Shown one piece after another: positions 24,811 through 36,771 of a stretch of DNA of 64,000 bases. The notes beneath the pieces are model-generated. The model saw nothing but the letters and a program-made list of their open reading frames with translations, made no database searches and was not told the DNA's origin. The stretch covers positions 20,433,001 to 20,497,000 of the forward strand of contig OY540817.1 of the NCBI GenBank assembly GCA_961205875.1, read 5' to 3'. This DNA comes from Sialis fuliginosa (taxonomy: Eukaryota > Arthropoda > Insecta > Megaloptera > Sialidae). Made by a program: the position numbers and the translations under genes. Every line of letters starts with the position of its first letter. The first letter of the stretch is position 1.

Positions 24811-25391
24811 ATAAATTACATAAATAAAAATGTGTTCAAAAAAATTTGCAATTAAAACTGTTTTATATAAAAAATAGTTATACCAATATTGCTTGTTTAG
24901 AATTTTAACAGAGAAGAAAAATCTAATTTCCAATATAAGTGCGCATATTAAAAAGCTTTTAGATACTTTTAATCATATTATCCACCAGCGCACTTTACAT
25001 TTTTCATTTTTGTATTATTAATATGAATACATTACATACATATTACACATACATAAAGTTGAATCTAGAAGAAAAATCAATTTAATTTTCTTCTATAACT
25101 TTACATTCATATTTATTACTCTCCAAGAAAAGAATATCAATAAGTAATGATTCAAAGAACCAATTTGAAGGATTGCATGATTACATAAGTAAGCTTTTGA
25201 AAATAATTTTAAATTTATTCATCGAACGGTAAGTATATTATGTTAATTAGGTTATATGAATTTAAATTATTCAATCAATTTACTATAACCAAGTTTTTAT
25301 CAATATATAATTATAGTTTTCTTTAATAATAAATTAGATTTTCTGCGATTGATATAAATTAATTTATGCAAGTGTAAGTAATATTTAAGAA

Positions 25392-25970
25392 CACTTTTTA
25401 CTTCCATGTTCTGAAAAAAATGGAAGTATTGTATGGTGTCCGAGATAAGATCAAATTTTGATTATACTAACTTCAAAATGTAAAGAAAAGTTGTTTTCCG
25501 CATGACGGCTGTACGTGTGTCTGGACGTAGAATTTATTTTTTTGGGAAAAATGTTTGTCTCAGTGAGTACTTCAGACCTATTGATTTTGGTACTAATCGG
25601 ATTAAGGAATTTGGAAATATTCGAAATTTTGTAACTATTATCGTCTAAAAAGTGAACGTTGCGAGTATTATCTCACTAATTTTGAAGACTTGGTACATTT
25701 GTAGTTCAATTGAACCTAAGGGACATTTATTATTTGTACGTGCCCAAACAGCCATTAAAGGGGTGAAAAACACACTTAAAATTTGAATTTTAAATACTAA
25801 TTAATACGTCATTAATTCATGTTGCCTTGGAACCAAATGCAACTAAATTCAAATTGTCAAATTAGTTATTCTATACGAATGTGTATTATGTTTTTGACAT
25901 TAGGACATTAGAAAACTAATATTTATAATACAAAGGTGAGTTTTTTTTCTGACAAATCCCATTGAAATTT
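25392..25970 (+). mobile_element. Family HL, longest uninterrupted copy
   Basis: Runs from ACTTCCATGTTCTG through GAGTATTATCTCACTAATTT to CAAAGGTGAG. It joins the L half (also at 55688-56015) to the H half (also at 18126-18425 and 22881-23265). Non-coding. Confidence 0.6.
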
Positions 25971-27686
25971 TTCATAAATTTAAAATTATTTAAAAAGATA
26001 TTAAAAAACACATGGAAGTCATGTATGGTTTTCCATACCGATATTTTTTAATTGAATAAGGTACTGTCTGGTACGACCAGAGTTAAGTAAATTGAAGTAC
26101 CACTGTTCCAAATACCAAAACAAATACCGCTGCATTAATACCATGTCAAAGTTCTTGCGAGCTAACAAATTTTACTTATTTATTTGTAAGTGCTATGGGT
26201 AATAATTAGCTGTAAATATTGAGAAATATATTTTCATGTCAGTCAATTTTTTCATACCATTTTACACATTTAAAATGTGTATATAGTAGCTACATTTTGT
26301 TATGGGTATTGAAGTTGTCGTGTTCAAATATCGCTATAAAACAGTGTGTTTATTTTTTCACACCCTTGCTGAGTTTAGAGGTGCCACACCAAAAAGTTAC
26401 CCTGTATATTTGTTAACACGCAGACCTTGTTTTGTTTTTTTTTCTGCATACGTATTTTTAACTGATTTGTTTTTGTTTCTGATTCCCACAACTTGGACCC
26501 CCCCACTTCAAAGAATAGTGAGAAAAACATATAGGAATAAAAAAGAATAAACGTTTTTTAACCTTACTCTACCCCCGAAAAAAATTCACATTCTGGTACT
26601 ATTTATTAAAATCTCTTATTCCTATTTAATTTTTTTTAGCCCCCCCCCCTTCTTTGGGGGGGGGGACTCAAATTCGAATTTAATGCAAAAGTTTAAATAT
26701 CATAAGACAGCAAAAACTATGCTTAAAATATTAAATGATTCTGATACTTAGCAAAAAGTGGCTTTAATTAGAGTAAAAATGGTATAGCAATAAGAAGAAG
26801 AAGAGACTGGCAATAAAACTCATTGTGAAAGTGTTTTAATTTGGAAGCAATAAAGATTAAAATAAATCATACAAAGGGAGAACAAGTTAATTGCCTCTTT
26901 GTTGACACAATAGTAGTTGTTCCACTGTTTTGTTTTTTGGGTCACCTGCTTGGCTACTGAATGTTTTTTGTTAAATACCAGCAATCGTCAAACATTCCAG
27001 TTTATTCCAAATTATGTTCACTACTTTTCATGCTAAAAACTTTTGTATTATTATTTGCGGTAATAAATATTTAATATTCCGTATTTTGGTATTTAAATAT
27101 GTTAAACTTGATCAAGGTTAGTAAATACACAGGTTGCCTCAGTAGCTTTCGACCAATAAGTTCGGGCACTCCAGATGACGTATTTCCCCCTTCTCGTACC
27201 AAGTTACAATGCTATATTTGTTATGATTGGGCACATCATTCCCCCTCTCCACATTTGGGCACACCAGATGATGTATTTCCCTCTCTCTCGCCAAGATACT
27301 GAGGCTACCTTATACTTTACACACCTTGAAACTTGATATAATATTAATTAATGAAATTGTGTTTTTATTTAAAATATAAGTTCTGCTCTAGAAAATGATG
27401 TTTGTCTTAATATTTTTGAATCTGTTGTAAGCGATTATTACCTTTAGGGTGGCAGACGACTTCTGAAGCACATAGTACATGACCTCAACGTCACCTTCTT
27501 AATGCGTGCCTGTCACGGTATACATGAATTAATAATTGCAGTAACACTTTTCCCGGATCGTTTACTAGCCGTTCATCAATCCTATACACGGTTTTTTTTT
27601 TTAGATAAAGGGTGAGGGGGGGGGGATCAAGGATCCTGTACTTAGGCCGCTAGGGCCCATTGTGCCCCCTTGAGGTTGCTAAGACT

Positions 27687-28106
27687 TCACTCTTTGAACA
27701 GGTCCGTTGATTCCGCGAAGGAAACAATCCTGTTCATCGGTATGTCTTGAATGTCTCTCTGTTCAAGAAAAGGGGAGCCAAGGTGTTTGTTCCTTATTTC
27801 AGCAAGTGCTGTGCAAATGCAAAGGACGTGTTCAGAAGTTTCCTCATGTGTTCGACATTTCCTACACTGTGGGTTAGGCGCTATGCCTATAGTGTGGAAA
27901 TTGCTGTTCGTTCGCCCGTATTCTGTTAGGAGGCCCGTAACGATTTTGAGCTGTTTTCTGTTTAGGTTCAGAAGATATTTAGTTGACTTAGACGAGAGGC
28001 CCTTAATGAAGGATCTTGCTAGTCCAAGATTTTTGAAACTGCTCCAGATCTCGTGCCTCACGTTTTTTGGGGATATACGTATACCATATAATGCGCGATT
28101 GTGGAA
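27687..28106 (-). pseudogene. Decayed non-LTR retrotransposon ORF2 C-terminal fragment
   Basis: About 140 codons on the minus strand, from just after a stop near 28107 to a stop at 27687. The translation includes LNRKQLKIVTGLLTEYG, a Cys pattern CRKCRTHEETSEHVLCIC and an AxIRNKHLG tract. This is the layout found after the RNase H domain in R1/I/LOA-like non-LTR retrotransposons. Reverse transcriptase, endonuclease and most of RNase H are missing, so it is a truncated, probably dead copy. A (CA)n tract follows at about 28300-28350. The family call is from the pattern, not a search. Confidence 0.6.
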
Positions 28107-28299
28107 CGGTTAAAAATTGATACACGGTTACCATTGTTTGGTACTACTGGTACCGCGGTTTGCATCACACTCACGTGTGTTCGCGTACCTGTGCGATTTA
28201 TTTTGGCTACCGCAAAGGTTACGAAATACTACACCGGGCACGATGTTGTCGTTCACGCTTCGGAGCGTTCCGCGAATGCTACCTCTTCGTGTGCCAATG

Positions 28300-28339
<40 letters not shown>

Positions 28340-28355
28340 ACACACATACACACGA
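28300..28355 (+). repeat. CA microsatellite
   Basis: (CA)n with interspersed CATA. Other simple tracts: CT at about 5442-5456, CA at 11448-11468, poly-G at 11433-11445 and 15817-15831, a poly-C/poly-G pair at 26640-26666, poly-C at 48490-48500 and 60030-60041. Confidence 0.8.
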
Positions 28356-28570
28356 ATGCGTGTGGTCATATTCGAATAAGGATCGTTTAAAATTGAAAAC
28401 GAACAATTTCGTTTTTGGTGATTTTTCTATAAATATACATACAGAAAGATATTGGTACAAATTATGCTCAAACACGAATGTGTAAAGGTGGCTACACATG
28501 TAACTGTAAACTTGACAAGCATGCATGATCCATTTCCCTGATACCACAAGTATTATTTAATAACTATCTG

Positions 28571-28752
28571 TTACCCGCGTGGAGTTTGTATTTTTGTATC
28601 TTATAAATTTTTCAGGATACAAAGTAGCCTACATATATCCTTCCTCAGGATTCAAGCTATCTCCCTGCCAAATTTCATCAAGATCGGTTCAGCGGTTTAG
28701 TCAAAAAACAGACAGACAGACAGATTTATTTTCGTATTTATAATAATATGGA
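28571..28752 (+). mobile_element. Retroposon 3' tail with GACA run
   Basis: TTACCCGCGTGGAG start, then CCAAATTTCATCAAGATCGG, CAGCGGTTTAGTCAA, (GACA)4 and TTTATAATAATATGGATG. This is the familiar 3' part of RTE-like LINE/SINE copies in insects, especially Lepidoptera. No coding part. Confidence 0.55.
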
Positions 28753-31700
28753 TGTGTAAAAATATATTAAATTCAGAAATAAGTATAGGTATTTTATATC
28801 AATTTCTCGAGAAATGAGCCATACGAAAATTTCCCTTTTCTCAAGAATGTGAGAAAATCATGTGCTGTCCTCATGATACGCCATTAAAAAGTACATCATT
28901 TTTCGATTAAGTAAATTATTAAAATTGATAAATCAACAAATAAGTTGATTAGTTAGTATCTCAGCTAATACCATATTAAAGGCTTTCTGGGTTGCTAAAT
29001 ATGTATTTGTTAATTAGCATCTATCAAATAATCGATTTTTTTACAAATTAACATTGTTTATATTTAGCTATATTTTTTGCTTAATCGGTTTAACAGATCG
29101 ACAAAAAATTTAAAGATAAAAAAAAATAACTGATTTGAACCAAAAAAGTGACTTATGCTCCATTTTGCGCCGCCCCACCTGGCCTGGAGCCTCGGGCGGT
29201 CGCCCTGGTTCGCCCCCCCTCCCTCCTCTAAAGCCGGTACTGTGTACATATACCTATCTACTTTAAGAGTTGACTAAAAACATAATTGAAACGTAATTAT
29301 AAAAATATTTTATTCTATATATTTTACGTCACCTATGAAACATTTTTTCCACGAGAACCTTGAATTGCATTAATCAATTTTCCATAAATCCCACGTAAAT
29401 TCATTCAAAAACACCGACTGTTTATATCAAATTAAAATTTCATTACGGAAAATGTAAAAAAATAATTCATTTATAAATGTCAACCTACATAAATACATGC
29501 TACAATCTATGTAGATACCACGTATTTTTACATGTAAAGCATGAACAAAACGATGTCAACTTTAATGGACATAAAAATTACCGTGGGAAGTAATAATTAG
29601 ATACACACAAACATACATACATACACGTGTAACGTGACTGTGCACACACATTGTCTTGACATAAATAATTCAAGTATATATGACCTCTCCCCTCGCCCTC
29701 TTTCTATTTAATATGTCGCGCCCTGCGTCACCTGTTTAACATTTCTAATTTCCCTGTTTAATGATAAATTATTTACGAAAAGCTGTGCTTGTAATGAGTA
29801 CATGTTGTATACACACAGATATTGGAGGTCTAATAAACACGATGTCACGTTTAGAACACCGGAAGTGACCTGTTTGTATGGATTTTCGATTGTTCGGTTG
29901 AATTTTTAATGAAGGGCAGATAGAAAAAATGAAAATTATGGTTTGCTGAAGCATGAATTTTGTTATAGAATGCTGTAAGTAGTTTTGTAACAAATTGTGT
30001 GTCTTTTCATTATATAGACGTAGGGTAAAGGGTGGGATTTATGTACCGGATGTTATTTAAAGACTTTTCAGCGAATTATTTCCAAAATAACGAATTTTCA
30101 GAGAAAATGTTTCATACAAAAGACCTTAATGGGTTTTCAGGTTCAACTTTTCTTTTTAAAATCTAAACCTATATTTTTTGTTGCAGATTCGTAATTTACG
30201 AGAAAAAATAAGCAACTTTTATCTGAAACATTTTTTTTGAAAATGTGCATTTTTTATGATATGGAGCAAAACAAAAATAATTTTCTGGATATTCAATAAT
30301 TTTTTACTCGAAAACTATTAATTTTCAAAAATAATCATAAGAGGTAAAAAGTGCTTAGATTTAAGCAATGATTCTCAGAGAATTTTGTTTTTAATTTTTT
30401 TCTTCAAAAATTCAAAAACTACTTTATTAAAAAGTTGCATAAAAAGTTAATATTAAATTTGAATAAAAAAATTATCTGAGAATCCTTGCTTAATCTAAGT
30501 ACTTTTTTCTTTTTGTGATTTTTCTTAAAAATTTATAAATTGCCTGACATTGGTTAACCATTTAATTTATTTTTATACAATTTTTTAAATATTAGTTCGA
30601 AATTTTTCTTAAGTAATATCAATTTAAAAAAAACACAACACGACTTTTTAAAGCAAATTGAGATAAATATTTGTAAAGGGAATATTTTACAACAAACGTT
30701 GTAGATCTATATTATAGACAAATGAATACGCACTACAAAATTGTTCCTATCAAGTCCGAAAAACAGACAGAAATACATTTTTTTTTAATAGTTTCAAAAA
30801 TATATAGTAAGTACATAAAACTTTTTAATATTTTTTTCAATGCCTCTCAGTTTTAATTACTAAATGCCTATACAATAATAAAAGGTTATCATTTGATTTA
30901 AAAAAATCTTTGTTTGAATGTAATTACCATATAATTCTAGAGAATTTTATGTTCCTAACAATAAAAAGACTTATCATTTGTAACAATAAATTAATTATAT
31001 ATGCAATAAAAAATCTATTGTTTGTTTACACCAATATTCGATATTGAAAATTTTATCACAGGCGATTAATATATATATTATAGTATTAAGATAAATATTT
31101 TAATTTCTACTATACTTAATACTTATTACTTAAACTGGCTACAAATTAATATATAAAGTTTAATTATCTTGTAACTACATATTAAATGTTATTCAAGGTA
31201 GAATTCTTTATATTTTTAAAGTATAAGATCAAACGATTTTTATAATACAATAAAATAATTATTTGTGTACACAATATTTTTTCTACAACCCTATTTATTA
31301 TATAATATTAACAATAATATAATAAAATATACTTTGTATTTTGCTATATTAATATTAAAATTCAACTCAACAATAATCCCACTTGTGCGAAAAATTGCTA
31401 CTTGACACCCTAGTTACACAAATAACTATTTTGTACTAAATAATAAAAATAGAAATTAGGTAAATATAGTAAGGTATATTAATCAATATTTTAAAAGTCA
31501 ATGTTTAAATTCATCCTGTATATATATATATTACAAACACAAAATGACATTGAAGAAATTATTTATATGGGCGACACTAATTTCAATTTTCAAATTTAAT
31601 TGAGCTAATTTAACTGTAATTTTTTTTAATGCTATTAAACGTGCATGTAAATTTTTCTCTTATCGAAAAAAATCGGTATGTGTATTATACCTATTTAATT

Positions 31701-32403
31701 AATAAAACAATTAAGATTTTAAAATCTATTGTTTAATTAATAACTCAATATGTAAACTGTAAAACAAAACATTCATTGAGTAATTATATTAAAAATAATT
31801 TCAAAATCAACAATACCTATCGATTATCCAACTCTATTTAAATATAAAATCTTTGATTTAATTATTTTCATTTTATTATTAGAAAACATCAATTATAATT
31901 TGCATATTTAATACCTATAGGCCTGCCTTTAATCAATTATCATATCGCCTCAACCAATTCAAGGGTCTTAGGCTTTCTAACAATAAAAGTCCCCTCAAAA
32001 TCGGTTCAGTAGTTTTCATGTTAGGTCACATATATGTTTTTCCATACGGATTTGTCATTAACTATTCAAAACATTTTCTAGGATTTGAGAGCTTCATTTT
32101 TCATAAACATATTTTCATATCATTTTCAAGATATTAATAAAAAACATATAAATTACAAAGGTTTCTGTTACAAATGAGTTAAGAATGATTCAGCATTTTT
32201 ACACTAATGTATATATATATTTTTTCTACACTTTTTCATTTCCTTTACTAAATTGACGTCATTTGAAGAAGACGTAAAACTAGTCGTTAAAATTGTTCCT
32301 AACACCCCCCACAGATTTACGTAAGAATATTCAAGTGGGTTGTAAAAATATATATTACAGACGTATTTCATAAAACTTCCAAATCAATACATATACCATA
32401 CAT
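28753..32403. other. AT-rich stretch with little structure
   Basis: A family I fragment lies at 30540-30740 and a GC-rich patch at 29160-29235. Otherwise only A/T-rich sequence and no coding frame. Confidence 0.5.
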
Positions 32404-32955
32404 ATAAGGTAGTGACACCAGTCATGGATATGACCCCAGTAATGAATATTTTTTAATTAAATGTACTGAATTAGAAATATTTGTTGATATTTGATTACTA
32501 CCATTTCTGAATATTAATCTATATACATTTAACTGTCTTACAGCGTGATTTGATGACAATCGGCCAATAGGTGTCAAAATGGTGGACATTTAAACTAATT
32601 ATTAGTATATTTTATTTATTAATTATTATATTATCATAGCAACTGCTTTACATTGTTTCAAATTTGACGATTCTTTCTTTTATATCTTTTGTCGTAGTAC
32701 TTATCATTAGCAAGTGTCCATCACTGCGTGCTCATTACTCATTACTAGAGAAAAAACATGAACAAAATATAAAAGGCTATAATTTAAAAAACAAACTATA
32801 TTTGGTGACTTTGGTAATTAAAATGATTAAATAAAGAGTTACTTGTTTTATTAGTAACATGAGTTCATGAGAATTACAAAAAACAAGCCCGTTAATCCAA
32901 AAAAACCGAAAATTTGCTCTTATATATAGCGGCCATAACTGATGCCTTTACCTTA
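32404..32955 (+). mobile_element. Family D MITE, full length
   Basis: Ends AAGGTAGTGACACCAGTC and ACTGATGCCTTTACCTT with TA on both sides, the clearest case for a TA duplication in this family. Confidence 0.75.
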
Positions 32956-33514
32956 CTAAATTCGTCTTGCAAATATCATAGGTAGGTTAGGTGTAGGTAC
33001 ATTTTGTGAAAATAGTTTAAAATTCAATATCTGTTGAATATAAAATTGATTGTGAATAAATTTGGGTACAGAATTTTCTTTGCATTTTGTGAACACGTAT
33101 ATAAGACTAGCACCTATATAATATGGACTATGTTATGCAGTAATGTCTCAACACATAAAGCTCTTTTCGAGATATCGACGTTTTTGATCCGTAATGGTTA
33201 CCCAGTGATGGACACTAATAATTTAACAAAATGATAAGAACTAAAAATAAAGAATTGTAAAATTTGAAACATTGTTTTAATAATTAAAATTTAATGATTT
33301 TTATTTTGATTTCGAGGCTTTTAGGTCATTTTTAAGGTTTTTTTTTATTTTGTATGTTAGCAATACTATCACTAAAAATAATTCAGTTTTAATTATAGTT
33401 TGACTGTTTTAATACACAAAAAAATGTATAAATTTATTTTAACATTTATAATTTCAAAAATATTGTTTGTTAGCTTATTTAGTTTTTAATTAATGTTATA
33501 TATTTGATTGTGTT

Positions 33515-33570
33515 TTATAGATACTGATGAAGTCTTCAACAAGACGAAACGTTTATCAAAATAAATAATG
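33515..33570 (+). repeat. Retroelement-like end with hammerhead-like motif
   Basis: CTGATGA, a stem GTCTT/AAGAC with loop CAAC, then GAAACG at about 33525-33551. Again one extra base precedes the stem. Similar motifs occur at the ends of Penelope-like elements. Confidence 0.35.
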
Positions 33571-33675
33571 TTATATCTCATATAGCTATTTTATTTTATT
33601 TATGACCTAAAAACCTCGAAATCAAAATAAAAATTTTATAATTAATAAATAGATTAAATTAATAATTAGTTTTTA

Positions 33676-34126
33676 GGCGGCTATTACACTATCAAATAAA
33701 TATATCAAAGATCTTTGACAAAGATTTGATCATATTTCATTGATAAAATACGATATTTTGTTTTATTACACTACATAAAATATTTCTTTTTTGGTGCCTT
33801 TTGAATATCAGTGCGTGGATGTTCGTCAATTGACGCGATCGAGGTTTGAATTTACAACCGTGTATTGTGGTTTTTATAATCAATAAGAATATTATCATAT
33901 AATACTGGATTTTGTTGATATTCATATATTAATAATTATGTCACTGTAACTGTCAGTGATAACTTGGTAGTCGCCATTTTGTTTTTGACGTCAAAAAACT
34001 GATCAAATATAAGAGACTGTCATTAACTATGATCATAGAAATATTATGAAGGTAAATATTATAAAAATTGACTTATTACACTGTCATATTTCTTTGATCA
34101 AAAAAATTTTATCATATTTATTTGAT
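33676..34126 (+). mobile_element. Family C MITE, right end truncated
   Basis: Starts GGCGGCTATTACAC after TTA. There is an internal deletion near 33784 compared with other copies, and the match stops at TATTTGAT near 34126. Confidence 0.75.
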
Positions 34127-34324
34127 GAAGAAATGACATTTTGATTTTTAAAGAAATTTCAATCATAACTTAAAAATTATATTTTTGTGCATAACGTCCA
34201 TTTGGATTGATTCGTTTTTTAGAACAGCTCCCATTTTTTTTCAATTCGCATTCAAAGAAAACAAACTAATTACATTAACACTCGCTTAAATCAATACAAA
34301 ACAAAAAATTCTATTTTCACACTT

Positions 34325-34620
34325 AATTACTCCACGCAGAACACCCACACGCAATTTCCGTAAGCGACCCGTGTTAGAAAGAGACAAACGTATAACATAC
34401 GCACGCGGTTGCGACAGAGACAGACGATTCGCTCCACCGCACTGCAATCGTCTGTGGTAGCGGTAATTGACATATTGACTGCGTCATTGACAAGTGGTGT
34501 TGGGCGACAGCATGGGGTGTAATTATGTTCACCCACCCTCGACCTCAAACCACCCCCCCTTGACCCCATCCCACCCAACCAACGGTCTACCCCCCTCCCA
34601 CATGTAATTGTGTCGTGATG
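34325..34620. other. Isolated GC/CpG-rich patch, possible distal promoter or exon
   Basis: CpG-containing, C-rich stretch (ACGCACGCGGTTGCGACAGA, then CCACCC and CCCCCC runs) that matches no repeat copy in the window. An 83-codon minus-strand frame covers it with no recognisable domain. It lies 4.9 kb upstream of the E93-like start. Confidence 0.35.
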
Positions 34621-34686
34621 TACGTACTTTGAAACAACCTTTCTTTATTTTTCACATTTTCCCCAAACTATCAAAATTTTCTAGTA

Positions 34687-34849
34687 AGGTAAATGTACAT
34701 AATTACGGGCTATTTTATTAAAAATTAATAAATAAGATAACTTTAAAAGATTTCATAGAAGATATTAATTGAATTGATTCTATGTTCGGTTATTTTTCAA
34801 AATTTATTAATTTTTTAACAAAATAGGCCGTAAATATGTACATTTACCT
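34687..34849. repeat. Short inverted-repeat element (163 bp)
   Basis: Ends AGGTAAATGTACATAATTAC and its near complement, arms about 47 bases, flanked by TA. Likely a small TA-duplicating MITE. Confidence 0.6.
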
Positions 34850-34927
34850 TATTATTTTATTAAAACTTTTATTAATATTCTGTATTAAAAATGACAAGCA
34901 AGAAAAAGTTTATTTATTGAAACAAGA

Positions 34928-35605
34928 GAAAAAACATCTGCCAAGTAAATGCACAGTGCTTCCTCGTGCTAAATTCACCAAAGATAATTAATTATTGAAC
35001 AATTGCTTAGAATTGGTTAACCATTTATTTTTTATACAATTTTACTAAAAAATATTAGTTCGAAATTTTTCTTCACCTGATTATTTTTTCGTATATTTTT
35101 TAATTTTTGACAATTTCAATCTGAATCTAAATTTATGCAAACGTCAAAATGACAGTTAATATATCAAAGAAAATATCAATCTAAGAAACATTTTAAAAAT
35201 AAATTGAGATAAATCTTTGTAAGGGAATATTTACAACAAACCTTGTAGATCTATATTATAGGAAATTTAATGCTCTACAAAAAATATTCTATAGAATTTT
35301 CACGTAACATGTGTCATCCTTGAGATATCCAGAAAAAATAAATATTTTGGGATGTCACCCCTCCCCCTTACACACGATTTTGATGATTTTTAAATGGGAT
35401 CGTCCTCAAACCAAACCCAACCAACCAACCAAGTTTTATTAATATCGGTTCAGTGGTTCATCAGTTATGCATGTGACAAGGATTAAGGGGACAGACAGAC
35501 AGACACAGAACGAAAAGTGTTTATATTGACCTGAAACGTAAAGATCAAGTTAAAAATTTGAAATCGAAAAACATTTTGAAATATTCGGTATTATAGCGAG
35601 GAAGC
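34928..35605 (-). mobile_element. Family I element, longest copy
   Basis: Runs from ACATCTGCCAAGTAAATGC to GCGAGGAAGC, with blocks GGGATGTCACCCCTCCCCC, a CAGACAGACAGACA run and TTATGCATGTGACAAGG. Such GACA-rich, non-coding repeats are common in insect genomes; the class is not clear. Confidence 0.6.
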
Positions 35606-35933
35606 AATATATTAAATAAGTGCAAATTTTCTAAAAGCGATTTTGCATTCCCCTATCTAGCGATTGAACACCACCACATGGGTTTGTTTGTTTTTTTTAT
35701 TGAATACGAAAACTTTATTGGATTAGCCGAAGGGGCAAATCAGCTTAGTCAGTATTACTTGAGTGGACAATTCTATACAATACCTGTATATTGGGGAGCG
35801 AATTTGTTAACAATGATATCAGTATATCTATAGATATCACGTAAAATATACAAAGGTATATGTAGGTATATACATATGCATGTATAAATACCTATATAAT
35901 TTATGTAAAATTACCTACTATATACCCACATTC

Positions 35934-36771
35934 AGATCGAGATTAAGAAAACTTTCACTGTTTTTTATAAAAAATCGTTTTTTCATATGAATCTTGGCTT
36001 CTGGGTGTAAGCCGAGTCAATAGGGCTTCACATACACGAGACGAGATGATAATATGATTAGGTAAGTCTCGTCTGATTAAGATTTAGATCGAGACCAAGA
36101 AAATTAAATTTTTTTTAATAAAAAATCGTTTTTTCATATGAATCTTGGCTTCTGGGTGTAAGCCGAGTCAATAGGGCTTCACATACACGAGACGAGATGA
36201 TACTATGATTAGGTATGTCTCGTCTCATTAAGATTTAGATCGAGATTAAGAAAACTTTCACTTTTTTTTATAAAAAATCGTTTTTTTCATATGAATCTTG
36301 GTTTCTGGGTGTAATCCGAGTCAATAGGGCTTCACATACACGAGATGAGACGAGACTATGATTAGGTAAGTCTCGTCTGATTAAGATTTAAATCGAGACC
36401 AAGAAAATTTAATTTTTCTTTATAAAAAATCGTTTTAATATGAATCTTGGCTTCTGGGTGTAAGCCGAGTCAATAGGGCTTCATATACACGAGACGAGAC
36501 GAGACTATGATTAGGTAAGTCTCGTCTGATTAAAATTTAAATCGAGATTAAGAAAACTTTCACTTTTTTTTATAAAAAATCGTTTTAATATGAATCTCGG
36601 CTTCTGGGTGTAAGCTGAGTCAATAGGACTTCACATACACGAGATGAGATGATACTATGATTAGGTAAGTCTCGTCTGATTAAGATTTAGATCGAGACCA
36701 AGAAAATTTTAATTTTTTTTATAAAAAATCGTTTTAAAATGAATCTTGGCTTCTGGGTGTAAGCCGAGTCA
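35934..36771 (+). repeat. Tandem array of about 151-bp family F units in dimeric order
   Basis: Unit starts at 35934, 36086, 36237, 36390, 36539 and 36690 (last one partial). Odd units carry GAGATTAAGAAAACTTTCAC and even units GAGACCAAGAAAATT, so the higher-order period is about 302 bp. Each unit has a small inverted repeat (CGAGACGAGA ... TCTCGTCT) and the family F core CTTGGCTTCTGGGTGTAAGC. Confidence 0.85.

Larger units (their letters stand above)
19755..27686. other. Unassigned parts between listed repeats
   Basis: 20237-20834 contains an inverted pair around 20640-20710 (AATGTCA...CATATGAAAGAAT). 21893-22277, 22570-22880, 23342-24391, 24811-25391 and 25971-27686 show no gene. 27130-27300 has two near-copies of GGGCACTCCAGATGACGTATT. 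Confidence 0.5.

Noticed and set aside
28101..28547. Frames of 92-139 codons around the CA tract
   Set aside because: Open only because of (CA)n, with His-Thr or Val-Cys runs.
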